Origin: GCA-2709075 sp038146865
Lineage (GTDB): Bacteria > Pseudomonadota > Alphaproteobacteria > MPNO01 > UBA2964
Direction of reading: 5' to 3'
NCBI GenBank assembly: GCA_038146865.1
Contig: JAYQSL010000003.1
Location: 15,429-79,428 of the forward strand
DNA length: 64,000 bases
Below, piece after piece: positions 9,082 to 17,648 of this stretch. The translations under genes and the position numbers were made by a program. Numbering within the stretch: position 1 is the first letter of the stretch; every line of letters starts with the position of its first letter. Below the pieces are notes generated by a model that saw only the letters and a list, made by a program, of their open reading frames with translations, did no database searches and was not told where the DNA came from.

Positions 9082-10278
9082 CTACGAGGAGACGGATTTT
9101 CTTGGAATAGCGACTCGTTCGACGATGCTTAAACCGTAACCGTCTATGCCTTTTATGCTACTTTCTTTGGTATTCGTTAACAATCTTAACCGAGAAATAC
9201 CTAATTCTCTCAAAATTTGTGCTCCAACCCCATAATCCCTAAGAACGGGTTTGTCATTTTCATGTTGAGCTCCGATTCCTTCGGAGGCCTGCTGTCGCAT
9301 TTTTATCTGGGTAGAGAAACGACTATTCCAAGAATCCTGGATCAAAACCAGCGCTCCTCTGCCTTCCTCCGCAATTAAAGTGAGAGCCATTTCCAGTTCG
9401 TCGGCACGCTCGCTCTGAGCATCATGAAAGACGTCCTCTACAATATTCAGCGCGTGCATCCGCACCAAAACTGGGTCATCTTCTGTCCACTCACCAAGCG
9501 TCAGGGCTACATGCTCCGTACCATTGAAAGCGTTCTCAAAAACCGTAAGATCGAATTCGCAACCAACATTATGTGTAATTCTGGTTTCCACTTTCCGCTC
9601 AACAATAGTGTCATTTTTAAGACGATAGGCGATCAAATCCGCTATTGTGCCGAGTTTGAGATCATGGGTTTCACAAAAACCGACTAGGTCAGATAGCCGT
9701 GCCATTGTTCCATCATCATTCATTATCTCGCAGATCACTCCCGAGGGGTTGAGGCCTCCGAGTCTGGATAAATCTACTGCCGCCTCTGTGTGCCCGGCAC
9801 GCACCAGAACGCCTCCATCACGCGCCGCCAAAGGAAAAACATGCCCGGGAACAACTAAGTCACTGGCGCCCATTTTGGGATCAATCGCCACCTGCACCGT
9901 CTTCGCCCGATCAGCCGCTGAGATCCCCGTTGTAACCCCTTCTCTGGCTTCTATAGATACAGTAAACGCAGTCTGCAAAGGGGCCTTATTATCTGCAGCC
10001 ATCATTGATAATTGGAGCTGATTAATACGTTCTCCGGTCATAGCTAGGCAAATCAGCCCTCTGCCATGGGTTGCCATAAAATTTATTGCGTCAGCATCAG
10101 CGTGCTCTGCGGCAATAACCAGATCACCCTCGTTTTCTCGATCTTCATCATCAACCAGCACTACCATTTTGCCAGCTGCTATATCCGCAATAATATCCTC
10201 GGGTGGAGAAAGTGCAGCGCTCAAAGGGGAGTCATTCTCATCTTCTTTAATTGCAAATGTTTCAGACACTAATTTCAC
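9082..10278 (-). CDS. 3,4-dihydroxy-2-butanone-4-phosphate synthase with degenerate GTP cyclohydrolase II-like domain (RibBA type)
   Basis: 398 residues in two domains. The N-terminal RibB domain (about 25-230) is intact: VDDEDRENEGDL with its acidic metal ligands, THGRGLICLAM, and GHTEAAVDLSRLGG. It converts ribulose 5-phosphate to the four-carbon riboflavin precursor. The C-terminal domain (about 235-398) has the RibA fold but lacks the zinc cysteines. Where active enzymes read VRVHSECLTGDVFGS...RCDCG, this one reads VRMHALNIVEDVFHDAQSER with no Cys. GTP cyclohydrolase II activity is therefore unlikely, and a separate RibA is needed elsewhere. The stop of ribE overlaps the start by four bases. 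Similar degenerate RibBA proteins are known from alphaproteobacteria. Confidence 0.9.
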   Translation of the reverse strand: MKLVSETFAIKEDENDSPLSAALSPPEDIIADIAAGKMVVLVDDEDRENEGDLVIAAEHADADAINFMATHGRGLICLAMTGERINQLQLSMMAADNKAPLQTAFTVSIEAREGVTTGISAADRAKTVQVAIDPKMGASDLVVPGHVFPLAARDGGVLVRAGHTEAAVDLSRLGGLNPSGVICEIMNDDGTMARLSDLVGFCETHDLKLGTIADLIAYRLKNDTIVERKVETRITHNVGCEFDLTVFENAFNGTEHVALTLGEWTEDDPVLVRMHALNIVEDVFHDAQSERADELEMALTLIAEEGRGALVLIQDSWNSRFSTQIKMRQQASEGIGAQHENDKPVLRDYGVGAQILRELGISRLRLLTNTKESSIKGIDGYGLSIVERVAIPRKSVSS

Positions 10279-10877
10279 TCCACAGGGTTTTTCAAGGACT
10301 CGCTAAGTCGTGCCACATATCTAGCTAACATATCGACTTCTAAATTCACAAAATCGTCGACTTTTTTGTCGCTAAAAGTGGTCTCAGACTGTGTATGACT
10401 TATAATGTTTACGCCAAATTCAGCCCCTTGGACTGCATTCACAGTCAAAGAAACGCCGTCTAGGCAGACAGAACCCTTTTCTGCGATGAAGGCTTTTACT
10501 TCATTCGGAACCTCAAATAGAAAACGCACACTATCTCCTTCTGGTTCCATCGAAACAATTCGAGCAAGCCCATCCACATGACCGGAGACAATGTGACCGC
10601 CCAACTCATCACCAAGGCTAAGTGCCCTTTCGAGGTTAACCCTAGTCCCTTCTACCCAACTTCCAACCGTAGTTCTGCTGAGCGTTTCGGCCGACGCTTC
10701 TGTTGCAAACCATCCGCTCCCTTTCTCAACGACTGTCAGACACGGCCCTGAACAGGCGATTGAGGCCCCGATCTCAACCGTCGTCATGTCATAGTTTGTC
10801 GAAATTACAATTCGCGTGTCACCTCGCTTCTCCAACGATTTAACGTGACCAATGTCAGTTATAATACCGGTAAACAT
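10275..10877 (-). CDS. ribE: Riboflavin synthase, alpha subunit
   Basis: Catalyses dismutation of two lumazine molecules into riboflavin plus the ribitylamino-uracil. The 200-residue chain starts MFTGIITDIGHV and shows the two lumazine-binding repeats expected: the first with ACSGPCLTV at about 41-49, the second with VCLDGVSLTVN at about 137-147 and GGHIVSGHVDGLA between. It lies between ribD (6 bp upstream) and ribBA (4-bp overlap), so this is one rib operon. No FMN riboswitch is seen in the operon. Confidence 0.96.
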   Translation of the reverse strand: MFTGIITDIGHVKSLEKRGDTRIVISTNYDMTTVEIGASIACSGPCLTVVEKGSGWFATEASAETLSRTTVGSWVEGTRVNLERALSLGDELGGHIVSGHVDGLARIVSMEPEGDSVRFLFEVPNEVKAFIAEKGSVCLDGVSLTVNAVQGAEFGVNIISHTQSETTFSDKKVDDFVNLEVDMLARYVARLSESLKNPVE

Positions 10878-10883
10878 TTTTCC

Positions 10884-12008
10884 TTAACTCCATCTCTCGA
10901 GGCATTCGATAACATCATTTCCCATCTGTCGGAAAGAGCTTCTCTTGAAACGCTTTGCCTGATCCAGATTTTCAAGGCCTAGATCAGAAATTGCACTGCG
11001 CCCGTCACCACCAATGATAACTGGCGCCCTAAACCAAACTAATTGATCGACTAAATCTGCCGAAATAAGCGACGTTATTACAGACGGCCCTCCTTCAACA
11101 AGGAGACGCGTAATCCCTGCCTCCGCCAACTTTTCTAGGATGCCCTCCATATCCATTCTACCTGAATGGTTAAAGCCTAAGGTAAATATTCGGACACCAG
11201 ATTCTACAAGTTTTGTGCAATATTCCTCATTTTTTTCTTTTATGTTCGACGTGATAAGAAACCAAACAGGGAAATCCTGCGCGGTCTTAACAAGTTGAGA
11301 ATCCAGAGACGGCATCCTCTCGCCGACAACCACAACTCTAATGGGTGACCTATCTTCCATACCGGGCAATCGGCACGTGAGGGCGGGGTCATCTAAAATC
11401 GCTGTCCCGCCTCCGACCAATATCGCATCATGGTTTGCCCGATATAATTGTCCCCTATCTCTTGATTGTTCTCCCGTAATCCACTTGCTTTCTCCATTTT
11501 TGGTCGAAACAAACCCATCAAGAGACGACGCTATTTTGACGGTTACCAAGGGGCGTCTATTTTTTAAAGCAAGAAAAAAACCGCGATTGAGCCTTGATGC
11601 CTCATCACCACAGATACCCGATATGACCCTGATACCTGCTTCTTTCAACATTTTGACCCCGCCGCCATTAACTCTTGGATCTGGATCTGCTACCGCGACG
11701 ACAACTCTCTCTACACCGCTTTCAATGAGAGCTGAAGCACAGGGTGGCGTGACCCCCTGGTGAGCGCAAGGCTCAAGCGTGACATAGGCCGTAGAGCCTT
11801 TGGCAGCTTCTCCCGCCCTTGCAAGCGCCTCGGTTTCGGCATGCGGGCGACCACCCCTCTGCGTCCACCCTCGTCCGACAATCTGTTCATTTTTAACGAT
11901 TACACAGCCAACGGCAGGGTTGGGCGCAACAATTCCGAGACCACGTTTTGCGAGGTTTAAGGCTATTCGCATAAACCTGGCATGATTTTCTTCCTCAATC
12001 GGCGTCAC
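10884..12008 (-). CDS. ribD: Bifunctional diaminohydroxyphosphoribosylaminopyrimidine deaminase / reductase
   Basis: RibD carries out two consecutive riboflavin steps. The N-terminal deaminase domain has the zinc site HAETEAL and PCAHQGVTPPC plus PNPAVGCVIV. The C-terminal reductase domain shows KIASSLDGFVS, SKWITGEQSR and LLVEGGPSVI. The frame is open up to 12110, far into nrdR, but the GTG at 12008 (overlapping the nrdR end) gives EENHARFMRIALNLAKRG at the N-terminus, matching the family. The ATG at 11972 is a shorter alternative. The longer reading would overlap nrdR by over 100 bp and is rejected. Confidence 0.94.
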   Translation of the reverse strand: MTPIEEENHARFMRIALNLAKRGLGIVAPNPAVGCVIVKNEQIVGRGWTQRGGRPHAETEALARAGEAAKGSTAYVTLEPCAHQGVTPPCASALIESGVERVVVAVADPDPRVNGGGVKMLKEAGIRVISGICGDEASRLNRGFFLALKNRRPLVTVKIASSLDGFVSTKNGESKWITGEQSRDRGQLYRANHDAILVGGGTAILDDPALTCRLPGMEDRSPIRVVVVGERMPSLDSQLVKTAQDFPVWFLITSNIKEKNEEYCTKLVESGVRIFTLGFNHSGRMDMEGILEKLAEAGITRLLVEGGPSVITSLISADLVDQLVWFRAPVIIGGDGRSAISDLGLENLDQAKRFKRSSFRQMGNDVIECLERWS

Positions 12009-12450
12009 CCAAGGTCCCCAGAAAGTCTTCAAAGTCGCTGGCTTCACGGAAGTTCTTGTAAACGGATGCAAAACGAACATAGGCGACAGAGTCCAGACTA
12101 TTAAGAGCATCCATCACCAACTCACCGATCGCTTCTGACTTGACCTCACTTTCACCGCTACTTTCTAAACGTCGAATAATACTCGTGATCACGCGTTCAA
12201 TCCTATCAGGATCAACGGGACGCTTTCTCAGAGCGATATTCATTGAGCGGCTGAGTTTCTCGCGGTCTAGAGGTTCCCGTTTTCCTCCACTCTTCACCAC
12301 CGTCAATTCTCTGAGTTGCACTCTTTCAAATGTTGTAAACCTCGCCCCGCAATTGAGACACGCTCGTCTCCGCCGGATCGCAGCTCCTTCCTCCGTTGGT
12401 CGAGAGTCTTTTACTTGTGTATCCTCGGCTCCGCAGAATGCACAGCGCAT
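11995..12450 (-). CDS. nrdR: Transcriptional repressor NrdR
   Basis: NrdR is a zinc-ribbon/ATP-cone repressor of ribonucleotide reductase genes that senses ATP/dATP. It has 151 residues, the family length. The zinc ribbon is MRCAFCG and RACLNCGARFTTFE (four Cys), and the ATP-cone follows from about residue 48 (VVKSGGKREPLDREKL). The ATG at 12450 is chosen because a strong AGGAGG at 12458-12463 precedes it. The nine-codon longer form would bury that site. The Shine-Dalgarno overlaps the glyA stop, so the genes are tightly packed. NrdR upstream of ribD is the standard alphaproteobacterial arrangement. Confidence 0.96.
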   Translation of the reverse strand: MRCAFCGAEDTQVKDSRPTEEGAAIRRRRACLNCGARFTTFERVQLRELTVVKSGGKREPLDREKLSRSMNIALRKRPVDPDRIERVITSIIRRLESSGESEVKSEAIGELVMDALNSLDSVAYVRFASVYKNFREASDFEDFLGTLGDAD

Positions 12451-12463
12451 ACGGTTTCCTCCT

Positions 12464-13771
12464 CTATAAGTCGCCATAGACAGGAAATTTCCCTGTCAGG
12501 CTCGAAACACGTTTTCTAACCGCCTGCTCCACAGCGCCATTATTTTCGCCATTATCCGCAAGCCCATCCAATACATCCACGATCATCTTCCCAACTTCTT
12601 CAAACTCGACTTGACCGAAACCACGACTGGTCGCTGCTGGAGTACCCAACCTAATACCTGATGTGACCATCGGTTTCTCAGGATCAAACGGTATACCGTT
12701 TTTATTACAAGTGATCCCAGCCCTTTCTAGGCTTGCTTCGGCATCGCGCCCAGTTAGCCCTTTCGGCCTTAGGTCAACTAGGCACAGATGTGAATCTGTG
12801 CCACCAGAGACAATATCTAAGCCGCCACTTTTTAAGGTAGTCGCTAAAATTTTCGCATTATCAACAACTTTTTGAGCATAATCTTTAAAAGAGGGCCTCA
12901 AAGCCTCACCAAAAGCTACGGCTTTTGCTGCGATTACATGCATTAGTGGCCCACCCTGTGTTCCAGGAAAAATCGCCGAGTTCACTTTCTTCGCAATTTC
13001 AGGGTCGTTACTGAGAATCATACCCCCCCTCGGTCCCCTCAATGTTTTGTGCGTGGTCGTTGTAACGACGTGCGCGAAGGGTAACGGGCTGGGATAGACC
13101 CCCCCAGCAACCAATCCTGCGAAATGGGCCATGTCCACCATAAAATACGCACCAACACTATCGGCTATTTTTCTAAATGCCTCAAAATCAATCACTCTTG
13201 GATATGCAGAACCGCCCGCTACAATGATAGTCGGCTTATGTTCTTGAGCCAGCTCATTCACCTCTTCAAGGTCAATTAGGTGATCCTCTCGCCTCACCCC
13301 ATATTGAACAGCGTTAAGCCATTTTCCTGTAAAGTTTGGAGCGGCACCGTGCGTCAAATGTCCCCCCGCCGCGAGCGACATTCCCATAATGGTATCATTC
13401 GGTTTACATAATGCCGTATAGACCCCAAGGTTGGCCTGTGCTCCGGCATGCGGTTGGACATTTGCAAACCCACAATTAAAAAGCTTTTTTGCTCTTTCTA
13501 TCGCAAGGTCTTCGGCCACGTCGACATACTCACAACCTCCATAATATCGCCGGCCGGGGTATCCTTCCGCGTATTTGTTGGTCAAAACCGACCCTGTCGA
13601 TTGCAGGACCGCCTTAGAAGTTACATTCTCGGAAGCAATCAGCTCGATAGTGTCCCTTAAACGCCCTAGCTCAAGGCCAAGGACCGCCGCCAACTCCGGA
13701 TCACGGACCTCAACACTCTCTGTGAAGTGACCCTCATCGCCATCGATGAGCCTAGTGCCCGCTTCGTCCAT
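12464..13771 (-). CDS. glyA: Serine hydroxymethyltransferase
   Basis: PLP enzyme converting serine and tetrahydrofolate to glycine and 5,10-methylene-THF, the main one-carbon source. 435 residues. The PLP-lysine motif VTTTTHKTLRGPRGG is at about 227-241. Other family motifs are LIASENVTSKAV, NKYAEGYPGRRYYGG and VDMAHFAGLVAGG. It lies between rpiB (36 bp upstream) and nrdR (14 bp downstream), and the run rpiB-glyA-nrdR-ribD-ribE-ribBA-ribH-nusB-thiL is likely one long transcript or a few overlapping ones. Confidence 0.98.
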   Translation of the reverse strand: MDEAGTRLIDGDEGHFTESVEVRDPELAAVLGLELGRLRDTIELIASENVTSKAVLQSTGSVLTNKYAEGYPGRRYYGGCEYVDVAEDLAIERAKKLFNCGFANVQPHAGAQANLGVYTALCKPNDTIMGMSLAAGGHLTHGAAPNFTGKWLNAVQYGVRREDHLIDLEEVNELAQEHKPTIIVAGGSAYPRVIDFEAFRKIADSVGAYFMVDMAHFAGLVAGGVYPSPLPFAHVVTTTTHKTLRGPRGGMILSNDPEIAKKVNSAIFPGTQGGPLMHVIAAKAVAFGEALRPSFKDYAQKVVDNAKILATTLKSGGLDIVSGGTDSHLCLVDLRPKGLTGRDAEASLERAGITCNKNGIPFDPEKPMVTSGIRLGTPAATSRGFGQVEFEEVGKMIVDVLDGLADNGENNGAVEQAVRKRVSSLTGKFPVYGDL

Positions 13772-13807
13772 TACTCATACTCCATGTGTATCCAATAAAA
13801 AAATTAC

Positions 13808-14239
13808 TCAAATTTTTTCAACTCTCGCTGCATGTCTTCCGCCTTCAAACTGCGTTTCCAAGAAAGTCCTAAGACAGTCTCGAGCTAAAGCCAGGTCAAT
13901 TACACGAGCTCCTAAGACAAGTATGTTCGCATTGTTATGAAGTCTAGATAGCGCCGCCATATCCGAGTTGGTGCATAACGCCGCACGAACTCCTCTGACC
14001 CTGTTGGCCGACATCGACATTCCAATACCTGTCCCGCACACCAAAACCCCTTTTTCGACCTCTCCCGCTATTAATGCGTCAGCTACAGCTCTCGCAAAAT
14101 CAGGGTAATCAACAGGATCATTGCTATTGGTACCAAAATCTATGGCCTCCATTCCGCATTCCAATGCTGTTGTTTTAAGGGCTTCTTTAAAAGCGAACCC
14201 AGCATGATCGCAGCCAAAAGCAATTTTACGCAATGTCAT
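13808..14239 (-). CDS. rpiB: Ribose 5-phosphate isomerase B
   Basis: RpiB interconverts ribose 5-phosphate and ribulose 5-phosphate, the latter being the substrate of the RibB domain further down. About 143 residues. Motifs: FGCDHAGFAFKEAL near the start, the catalytic Cys in VLVCGTGIGMSMSANRVRG at about 65-83, and NANILVLGARVI. The ATG at 14239 is preferred to the adjacent TTG at 14242. It is the first gene of the leftward glyA-nrdR-rib block and diverges from the mucR-like gene. Confidence 0.94.
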   Translation of the reverse strand: MTLRKIAFGCDHAGFAFKEALKTTALECGMEAIDFGTNSNDPVDYPDFARAVADALIAGEVEKGVLVCGTGIGMSMSANRVRGVRAALCTNSDMAALSRLHNNANILVLGARVIDLALARDCLRTFLETQFEGGRHAARVEKI

Positions 14240-14382
14240 CAATAACCTGCCCCAAACTTGGATTTTTCATACCATATGTAGGGGTTTAATTACCACCCTT
14301 AGACCAGCTCAGAAATGACAAGGGATAAGCCTCACCATTTCCTTGGATTTTAAATCCGCAAAAAAATAGATACATTTTTTTG

Positions 14383-14410
14383 TTGACATTTTCAGGCGAG
14401 GAATTATTTC
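14383..14410 (+). promoter_or_regulatory. Predicted sigma-70 promoter of the MucR-like gene
   Basis: A perfect -35 box TTGACA at 14383-14388 is followed after 16 bp by TATTTC as a weak -10 candidate (14405-14410). About 50 bases of very A/T-rich leader then lead to the ATG at 14458. The -35 is convincing; the -10 position is inference. Confidence 0.5.
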
Positions 14411-14457
14411 TAAGTAAATATAAAATAAAAAAATTTCATTAAAAGTATTGGTGAATT

Positions 14458-14880
14458 ATGACCGAGAACAGTGAAGATAAAATTTCGGAACTTGAAATAG
14501 TGAACATGACCGTGGATATAACTTCCGCTTACGTAAGCAACAAGTCTGTAGAGCTAGATCAATTACCTGAAGTCATCCGTAATGTTTACAACACGCTCAA
14601 GTCTTTGGACGAAAAAAAGGAAACACAGAGCTTAGCGTCGAGAAAACCAGCGATAAGTATTCGAAGGTCAATTACCCCGGATTATATTGTCTGTCTTGAA
14701 GATGGCAAAAAATTGAAAATGTTAAAACGGCATTTACGGGCGGCTTATGGAATGACACCAGATGAATATCGCGCAAGATGGGGCCTCGCCGCAGATTACC
14801 CCATGGTAGCTCCTAATTACGCTATAACGCGCTCAAAATTTGCTAAACAAATCGGCTTAGGTAAGAAAAGAAAATCCTGA
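14458..14880 (+). CDS. Ros/MucR-family transcriptional regulator with altered zinc site
   Basis: A 140-residue protein of the Ros/MucR family, global DNA-binding regulators of alphaproteobacteria (exopolysaccharide, motility, cell cycle). The conserved C-terminal DNA-binding region runs from about 60: SITPDYIVCLEDGKKLKMLK, then YGMTPDEYRARWGL and YPMVAPNYAITRS. The zinc ligands are incomplete. The second Cys is Asp (CLED), and after the first His (KRHL) the usual next His positions are Ala and Tyr. Zinc-free MucR/Ros homologues are known in rhizobia, so the protein may still fold and bind DNA. The gene has its own promoter and a strong terminator. Confidence 0.9.
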   Translation: MTENSEDKISELEIVNMTVDITSAYVSNKSVELDQLPEVIRNVYNTLKSLDEKKETQSLASRKPAISIRRSITPDYIVCLEDGKKLKMLKRHLRAAYGMTPDEYRARWGLAADYPMVAPNYAITRSKFAKQIGLGKKRKS

Positions 14881-14900
14881 CCAAGAAGCTTTTAAAGACA

Positions 14901-14928
14901 AAAAACCCGCCATGACAGGCGGGTTTTT
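14901..14928. terminator. Bidirectional Rho-independent terminator
   Basis: Perfect 11-bp stem AAAAACCCGCC / GGCGGGTTTTT with a 6-base loop (ATGACA). It ends in a T-tract on both strands, between the mucR-like gene (plus) and the convergent liv substrate-protein gene (minus). It should stop both transcripts. Confidence 0.92.
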
Positions 14929-14953
14929 ATTACTGAAATAGCATAGGCTCATT

Positions 14954-16051
14954 TCATATAATCGTATTTACCATCTTGCCACTCATATAGACGTATCCCG
15001 GCGCGGTTACATCTCCCTTGGAGTCGAAAGAAATTTTTCCAAGAACGGTAACGAAAGAACCGTTTCGAAGCGATTTAATCACTTTTGGGGTCTGTAACGA
15101 TCCAGCGGCTTTTACAGCCTGAACCCATGCCTGAACCGCCCCATATGAGTAAAGTGTATACCCCTCAGGCTCATATCCCCCTTTACGAAATTGTTCCACA
15201 ATTCTCTTTGCGGCAGCATTTTTACGAGGATCTGGGCTAAAGGTCATAATCGTGCCCTGACCCGCTTTTCCTGTGATACCCCAAAATTCTTGCGTCACCA
15301 GCGCATCACCCGAAACCAAGATTGTATTCATCCCTTGCTGCCGCATCTGACGAACCATTAACCCGGCTTCTGTGTGGTATCCGCCGACATATAGAACCTC
15401 GACGCCATTAACTTTCAGCTTCGATATTAGGGCCGAGTAATCTTTTTCTCCCGCGGTGTAGGCCTCATACAATGCTGGCTTAATGTTTCGTTTGAGCAGC
15501 GTTTTCTTTGTCTCATCCGCTAATCCTTTTCCGTAGGCAGTTTTATCGTGAATAACAGCTATTTTTTTTCTGCCATAACGGTCCGCTAGAAAATTACCTG
15601 CAACCAACCCCTGCTGGTCATCTCTTCCACAAGTTCGGAAAACATTGTCAAGCTTTCTCTCAGTAAGTTGAGGGTTTGTGGACGCAGGCGAGATTTGGAG
15701 AATGTCCTCCTCCGCATAGACATTCGATGCTGGGATAGAAGAGCCGGAACAAAAATGCCCTACGACAAATTTTACTCCTTTGCTGGCAAATTGATTGGCA
15801 ACGGCAACCGCTTGTTTTGGATCACAGGCGTCATCGCCAATCACAAGCTTAAGCTTTTGCCCTAGTACACCGCCGGCCGCATTAACATCTCTGACCGCAG
15901 CCTCAACACCTTTCAACATTTGATCTCCGAATGAGGCGTATTGGCCTGTCACTGGTCCTGCAACACCAATACTAATTTGCGCTGCCAGTTTTTGCGGGCC
16001 GATGGCCCCAAAAAGAACAACAAAAAGAGTAAATAAAGCCAATTTTTTCAT
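14954..16051 (-). CDS. Branched-chain amino acid ABC transporter, periplasmic substrate-binding protein
   Basis: A 365-residue LivJ/LivK-type binding protein. The signal peptide covers about residues 1-24 (hydrophobic core LALFTLFVVLFGAIG, ending near LAAQ). The mature start ISIGVAGPVTGQYASFGDQM and the segment GVKFVVGHFCSGSSIPASNV are typical of the leucine/isoleucine/valine family. It captures the solute in the periplasm for the livHMGF permease upstream, 54 bp from livF. The order here (livH-livM-livG-livF-livJ on the minus strand) puts the binding protein last. The actual substrate may be a branched-chain amino acid, amide or urea and cannot be read from sequence. Confidence 0.92.
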   Translation of the reverse strand: MKKLALFTLFVVLFGAIGPQKLAAQISIGVAGPVTGQYASFGDQMLKGVEAAVRDVNAAGGVLGQKLKLVIGDDACDPKQAVAVANQFASKGVKFVVGHFCSGSSIPASNVYAEEDILQISPASTNPQLTERKLDNVFRTCGRDDQQGLVAGNFLADRYGRKKIAVIHDKTAYGKGLADETKKTLLKRNIKPALYEAYTAGEKDYSALISKLKVNGVEVLYVGGYHTEAGLMVRQMRQQGMNTILVSGDALVTQEFWGITGKAGQGTIMTFSPDPRKNAAAKRIVEQFRKGGYEPEGYTLYSYGAVQAWVQAVKAAGSLQTPKVIKSLRNGSFVTVLGKISFDSKGDVTAPGYVYMSGKMVNTII

Positions 16052-16105
16052 CTCTTTAATCCCGTCATTTATCTACTTTCCTTAGATCAACTTATCACAA
16101 CTGCA

Positions 16106-16840
16106 TCAGTTTTCGGAACTCGGCTTACCTTCTAAATAGGCAGTTTGTACATTTTTATCCTCGAGAAGAGCCTCCCCTGAACCTTCGAATTCTACCTGCC
16201 CATTTACGAGCACATAACCTCTATCCGCTAGCCTTAACGCGTAATGCGCATTTTGTTCCACCAACAAAATGGTCATTTTTCTCTCCGCTTGGAGCATTTT
16301 TATAATCTCAAAGATTTGCTTTACGATAAGAGGTGCCAAACCCAGGGAAGGCTCATCCATTAATAGTAGTTCCGGGTCTGCCATCAGCGCGCGGCCAATC
16401 GCGAGCATCTGCTGTTCTCCGCCCGATAGCGTTCCTCCCCGCTGATGCCTTCTATCCGCCAATCGGGGAAAAAGCTCAAAAACCCCCTTTATCTTTTGGG
16501 GATTAACCCGACTGTTAGTAGCCATTAATCCCATCTGTAAATTTTCTTGTACGGTCAAACCCGAAAAAATTCTTCTTCCCTCGGGTACATGAGCGACCCC
16601 AAGGTGAGCGATTTCATCAGAACGCAGGCCACATATATTTTTTCCCTTGAATTCAATTCTCCCGCTTTGGGCCTCGGGTTGCCCACATATCGTCATCAAA
16701 CAAGTGCTCTTTCCTGCACCATTTGCTCCAATGAGGGTCACAATCTCGCCCTGAAAAACTTTCAGAGAAACATTTTTTAGCGCTTGGATATTCCCATAAA
16801 AGCTGGAGACGCGGTCCATTGAAAGGATCGTTTCAGTCAC
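16106..16840 (-). CDS. livF: Branched-chain amino acid ABC transporter ATP-binding protein LivF
   Basis: One of the two cytoplasmic ATPases of the importer. 244 residues. Walker A GANGAGKST is at about 37-45, the signature LSGGEQQMLAIGRA at about 138-151 and Walker B LLLMDEPSLGLA next. The segment HVPEGRRIFSGLTVQENL is typical of LivF and separates it from LivG. The start overlaps livG by 8 bp and no separate promoter is expected. Confidence 0.95.
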   Translation of the reverse strand: MTETILSMDRVSSFYGNIQALKNVSLKVFQGEIVTLIGANGAGKSTCLMTICGQPEAQSGRIEFKGKNICGLRSDEIAHLGVAHVPEGRRIFSGLTVQENLQMGLMATNSRVNPQKIKGVFELFPRLADRRHQRGGTLSGGEQQMLAIGRALMADPELLLMDEPSLGLAPLIVKQIFEIIKMLQAERKMTILLVEQNAHYALRLADRGYVLVNGQVEFEGSGEALLEDKNVQTAYLEGKPSSEN

Positions 16841-17648
16841 TTATTCGGCCACCTGTTTCGGGGTCTGGCTCGCCCAAGTATGCCTCGATTACTCTTGGAT
16901 TGATTTTGATCTCAGACGGCGTCCCTGAGGCTATTTTGCATCCGTAATTTAGAACAATAACCTGATCAGAGATTTCCATAACCACATTCATGTCATGCTC
17001 AATCAAAATTATTCCTATAGAAGTCTCGTTTTTGATCTCCGAAATCAGACAATTAAGCTGAGCCGACTCTCTTGGATTTAGTCCCGCCGCCGGCTCATCC
17101 AGACATAGCACCACGGGTTTTGTGCACATTGCCCGCGCGATTTCCAACCTCCTCTGCTCGCCGTAAGAAAGGCTCTCCGCAACATCATTCGCTCGATCTA
17201 TCAGTGCCACTTTATGCAGCCACTCTTCCGCAAGCTGGATAGCCTCGGCCTCCGCTTTCTTCCAAGAGGATAAACCCAGTAAACCCGATAACGACCAACC
17301 TGAGGCCCGCATCAAAGTCTTATGCTGCGCGACTAACAAATTCTCCAATAAGGTCATTTGTGAGAACAGTCTGATATTTTGAAAAGTCCTCGCAATTCTT
17401 GCGTCCCTTGCAATCTGATCTCCTCTCATCCGCTCTAAATGAAAGGTTTTCTTATCCAAGTTAACTAAAATTTTTCCAGACGAAACCGAGTAAAAACCCG
17501 TCAAACAATTAAAAACTGTGGTTTTTCCAGCACCATTGGGGCCAATGATTGAAGTAATCTGTTCTTTATCGATCTCGAATGAGATATTATCCAGCGCCAA
17601 CAAACCTCCGAAATTTATTGATAGCTCTTTTACCTCGAGAAGGGCCAT
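16833..17648 (-). CDS. livG: Branched-chain amino acid ABC transporter ATP-binding protein LivG
   Basis: Second ATPase of the importer. 271 residues. Walker A is GPNGAGKTT at about 36-44, the signature region LSYGEQRRLEIARAM, and Walker B VLCLDEPAAGLNP. The motif IARTFQNIRLF and the C-terminal EAYLGEP are LivG hallmarks. A Tyr replaces the second Ser/Gly of the canonical LSGGQ, which is normal in LivG. The start shares one base with the livM stop, indicating coupled translation. Confidence 0.95.
   Translation of the reverse strand: MALLEVKELSINFGGLLALDNISFEIDKEQITSIIGPNGAGKTTVFNCLTGFYSVSSGKILVNLDKKTFHLERMRGDQIARDARIARTFQNIRLFSQMTLLENLLVAQHKTLMRASGWSLSGLLGLSSWKKAEAEAIQLAEEWLHKVALIDRANDVAESLSYGEQRRLEIARAMCTKPVVLCLDEPAAGLNPRESAQLNCLISEIKNETSIGIILIEHDMNVVMEISDQVIVLNYGCKIASGTPSEIKINPRVIEAYLGEPDPETGGRISD

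Noticed and set aside
12009..12110. 34-codon N-terminal extension of RibD
   Set aside because: It lies inside nrdR in another frame and adds nothing like the RibD family.
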